Shown one piece after another: positions 61,913-64,000 of a DNA stretch of 64,000 nucleotides (its first letter is position 1; every line of letters begins with the position of its first letter). A program made the translations under genes and the position numbers. This DNA comes from Pseudomaricurvus albidus. Its GTDB lineage: Bacteria; Pseudomonadota; Gammaproteobacteria; Pseudomonadales; Cellvibrionaceae. The stretch is taken from assembly GCF_018863235.1 (NCBI RefSeq), contig NZ_JAHKRS010000011.1:1-64000 (forward strand), given 5' to 3'. Under the pieces are notes generated by a model. It saw only the letters and a list, made by a program, of their open reading frames with translations. It ran no database searches and was not told where the DNA came from.

Positions 61913-62776
61913 ATGAAAACAAAAGCCCTCTCAGGCTTTGGCCTTGGTTTACGTCCGGAGCATTATCTGGATTTTTTGCGAGAACCCCAGCGAGTGGATT
62001 GGTTAGAAATCTTAACCGATAACTATCTGGTTCCCGGCGGCAAGCCTATCTACTATCTTGACAGAATCCGTGAACAATACCCTATGGTGATGCATGGGGT
62101 CGCCATGAATATTGGTTCCAGTGACCCATTGGATCTGGAATATATTCATGAGGTCAAAGCTCTGGCAGACAGAGTCCAACCTCTGCTGGTATCCGACCAC
62201 CTCTGCTGGACGGGCGTCAAAGGTGCTCGTATGCACGATTTATTGCCTCTCCCCTATACTGAAGAAGCCATTATTCACGTAGCGGATCGTATCCAGAACA
62301 TTCAAGACATTCTGCAGCGACGTTTAGTAATCGAAAATGTATCGACCTATCTACAGGCGGCTACCCCCATGCAGGAATGGGAGTTTGTAACTGCCATTGT
62401 CGAACAAGCAGACTGTGAATTGCTCCTAGACGTGAATAATATTTACGTCTCTGCACGCAATTCGAATTTTGATCCTCGAACCTATATCGATACCATTCCC
62501 ATGCACAGAGTCCGTCAAATCCATTTGGCCGGGCACTCCGATTATATGGATCATTGCATAGATACTCATGATCAACCGGTATGTGATGACGTATGGGAAT
62601 TGTATCGATACACGATTGAGCGTGCGGGAGATATTCCCACCATGATTGAACGTGATGACAATATACCACCATTGAATGAGCTGATCAGCGAGCTGGACAT
62701 CGCCCGAAATATCTCTTCTCAGGCTCTTTTGCTTCATAGTAACAATCTTGGAGACAGGTGTTATGAAGCTTCGTGA
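61913..62776 (+). CDS. bufB: BufB, DUF692 multinuclear iron (MNIO) enzyme
   Basis: A 287-residue DUF692 TIM-barrel protein: [11 protein letters not shown] start, [47 protein letters not shown] and HLAGHSDY carry the His, Asp, Glu and Asn iron ligands. MNIO enzymes modify Cys of partner peptides, using iron and oxygen. It is followed, with a 14-base overlap, by its DUF2063 partner. Confidence 0.92.
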   Translation: MKTKALSGFGLGLRPEHYLDFLREPQRVDWLEILTDNYLVPGGKPIYYLDRIREQYPMVMHGVAMNIGSSDPLDLEYIHEVKALADRVQPLLVSDHLCWTGVKGARMHDLLPLPYTEEAIIHVADRIQNIQDILQRRLVIENVSTYLQAATPMQEWEFVTAIVEQADCELLLDVNNIYVSARNSNFDPRTYIDTIPMHRVRQIHLAGHSDYMDHCIDTHDQPVCDDVWELYRYTIERAGDIPTMIERDDNIPPLNELISELDIARNISSQALLLHSNNLGDRCYEAS

Positions 62777-63578
62777 ATGGCAAGCCGAATTCCAGAATTT
62801 GGTGTTGGGACCCGCTGTATCTCAGGATCAACCACCTGAAGACATCCCCAATCACCTGGATTTCATTCAACAGGATGCCATCAGATCCCAACGTCTTGAA
62901 ATCTATCAAAATGCTTATCAACAGAGGCTGAGCGAAGCCTTGCGCAGTAACTTTACTTGTGTGCATGAGTTACTGGGCGATGAAGAGTTTTATCAAGCCG
63001 CAAAAAAATTAATATTGTATTTTCCTCCGCAAACAGCATCAATCCGATGGTATGGTGCACACTTCCCCGATTATTTGAAAAATCATGAGCCGTATAAATC
63101 CTGCCCTGCCATTGCCGAACTGGCCCAGTTTGAGTGGGCAATGCGACATGCAATCGATGCTAAAGACGCCGAGAGGATTACGGTAGAACAGCTAGAGAAA
63201 GTTCTTCCGGAACAGTGGGCCAATTTGTGTTTCAAGTTACATCCCTCCGTAACGATATTAAGTCTGAAGTGGAATGCGGTTCAGGTCTGGCAGGCGCTTG
63301 ATAGTGGTTTACCTCCACCGCAGCCGATGGAAGCTCCCGCTGCATGGCTTATCTACCGCAAACAAAATTTAATGAACGCCTGGCAAAGTGCTGAACCGCT
63401 GGAAATACAGGCTTTAGAATTCATCACCACTGGGAATAGCTTTGGAGATCTCTGTGCATATCTCCTGGATCAATACAAAGATTCGCAACAGGCTATCACT
63501 CAGGCGGCTGTTTGGCTTAAAACCTGGACAGAGCAGGGATTGCTGCTGAAATCGGACTCGTTACAAGAAGGTGGGTGA
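62763..63578 (+). CDS. bufC: BufC, DUF2063 partner protein
   Basis: A 271-residue protein with the DUF2063 N-terminal helical domain (QNLVL... [17 protein letters not shown] ... [14 protein letters not shown]) and a C-terminal winged-helix-like part. The ATG at 62763 is chosen for MKLREW. In bufferin systems this protein is the recognition partner that presents the precursor to the DUF692 enzyme. Confidence 0.9.
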   Translation: MKLREWQAEFQNLVLGPAVSQDQPPEDIPNHLDFIQQDAIRSQRLEIYQNAYQQRLSEALRSNFTCVHELLGDEEFYQAAKKLILYFPPQTASIRWYGAHFPDYLKNHEPYKSCPAIAELAQFEWAMRHAIDAKDAERITVEQLEKVLPEQWANLCFKLHPSVTILSLKWNAVQVWQALDSGLPPPQPMEAPAAWLIYRKQNLMNAWQSAEPLEIQALEFITTGNSFGDLCAYLLDQYKDSQQAITQAAVWLKTWTEQGLLLKSDSLQEGG

Positions 63579-63581
63579 AAA

Positions 63582-64000
63582 ATGATGACGTTAACAAACA
63601 AAGTTGTCTCGCTGTGGTCGCCGGTAGACAAAATACTTTCATCTCTGATTCCATTGACGGATTTGACGGCCCGACTCTATATTGCCAAGGTCTTCTTTAT
63701 GTCAGGCTGGTCAAAAATCACTGACTGGGAAACCACATTGTGGTTGTTTGAGGAAGAGTACAAGGTTCCGCAACTGCCGCCGGAGCTGGCTGCTTATATG
63801 GCCACCGCCGGTGAGCTGCTACTTCCGGTACTGTTGGTGATTGGTTTTCTAACCCGATTTGCGACGACAGGTTTGTTTATTCTGAATATCGTTGCGGTTA
63901 TCTCCTATTACACGACGTTACAGAGCTCTCCTGCGGCACTCCAAGATCACTTGCAGTGGGGAATTATTTTGGCGATGTTGGCGACTGCACATGTCAAATA
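63582..64000 (+). CDS. DoxX-family membrane protein (partial, cut by window end)
   Basis: At least 139 residues of a DoxX-like protein with hydrophobic helices and LTARLYIAKVFFMSGWSK and YMATAGELLLPVLLVIGF segments. Starts after GAAGGTGGG, directly following bufC, and runs off the end of the window. DoxX proteins often close bufferin operons, probably as quinone-linked redox partners. Confidence 0.85.
   Translation, partial: MMTLTNKVVSLWSPVDKILSSLIPLTDLTARLYIAKVFFMSGWSKITDWETTLWLFEEEYKVPQLPPELAAYMATAGELLLPVLLVIGFLTRFATTGLFILNIVAVISYYTTLQSSPAALQDHLQWGIILAMLATAHVK

Overview
The window looks like a chromosomal segment of a marine-type gammaproteobacterium, perhaps near Cellvibrionales/Spongiibacteraceae. 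This is an inference from gene content: a full Mla operon, an OprI/Lpp-type lipoprotein, large TonB-dependent receptors, a PatZ-type acetyltransferase, and many Rieske oxygenases and SDRs. I saw no rRNA, tRNA, CRISPR array or intact insertion sequence.

Layout. (1) 0-1.5 kb: decayed DNA with a nonsense-mutated exonuclease gene. (2) 1.5-22.7 kb: a large catabolic island. It holds three Rieske oxygenase alpha subunits, one Rieske ferredoxin, four SDRs, two VOC proteins, two SnoaL-like proteins, a complete 2-oxoacid/acetoin-type dehydrogenase (E1 alpha, E1 beta, E2, E3), a DUF35/thiolase-fold pair, an MDR reductase, two TetR regulators and a LysR regulator. One palindrome, AWAAACA-N8-TGTTTWT, lies upstream of five transcription starts in this island and probably makes it one regulon. 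The thiolase-fold gene carries an in-frame TAA at codon 23. (3) 23-35 kb: envelope and housekeeping genes (MltB-type transglycosylase, mlaFEDCB, an acyl-CoA dehydrogenase/kinase pair, two L,D-transpeptidases around an Lpp-like lipoprotein, a DHH phosphoesterase). (4) 35-39 kb: a molybdenum hydroxylase (IorAB-like), then a decayed aldo/keto reductase. (5) 39-48.4 kb: an aromatic-amine-dehydrogenase-type TTQ locus (aauBEDA order plus two cytochromes c, a membrane protein and a saccharopine-reductase-like protein). A divergent TetR gene and a TonB receptor share TAGGTA-N4-TACCTA operators with it. (6) 48.9-60 kb: cold-shock protein, an amidoligase/glutamine-amidotransferase pair, a divergent deacetylase/acetyltransferase pair, LysR plus zinc alcohol dehydrogenase, YjdM, and a second TonB receptor. 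(7) 60.5-64 kb: an ECF sigma/anti-sigma pair followed by a bufferin operon (BufA precursor, DUF692 MNIO enzyme, DUF2063 partner, DoxX), with matching ECF-type promoter motifs before the sigma gene and the precursor.

Working model (inference). In the island, Rieske enzymes hydroxylate an alicyclic, terpenoid or aromatic substrate, SDRs oxidise the hydroxyls, the E1/E2/E3 complex cleaves an acyloin or 2-oxoacid to acyl-CoA, and the DUF35/thiolase-fold pair performs a retro-aldol cut. No ferredoxin reductase is present, so electrons must come from a reductase encoded elsewhere. At 39-48 kb, amines would enter through the TonB receptor, be oxidised in the periplasm by the TTQ enzyme, and pass electrons to the cytochromes. 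The right end is a metal-stress peptide-modification operon.
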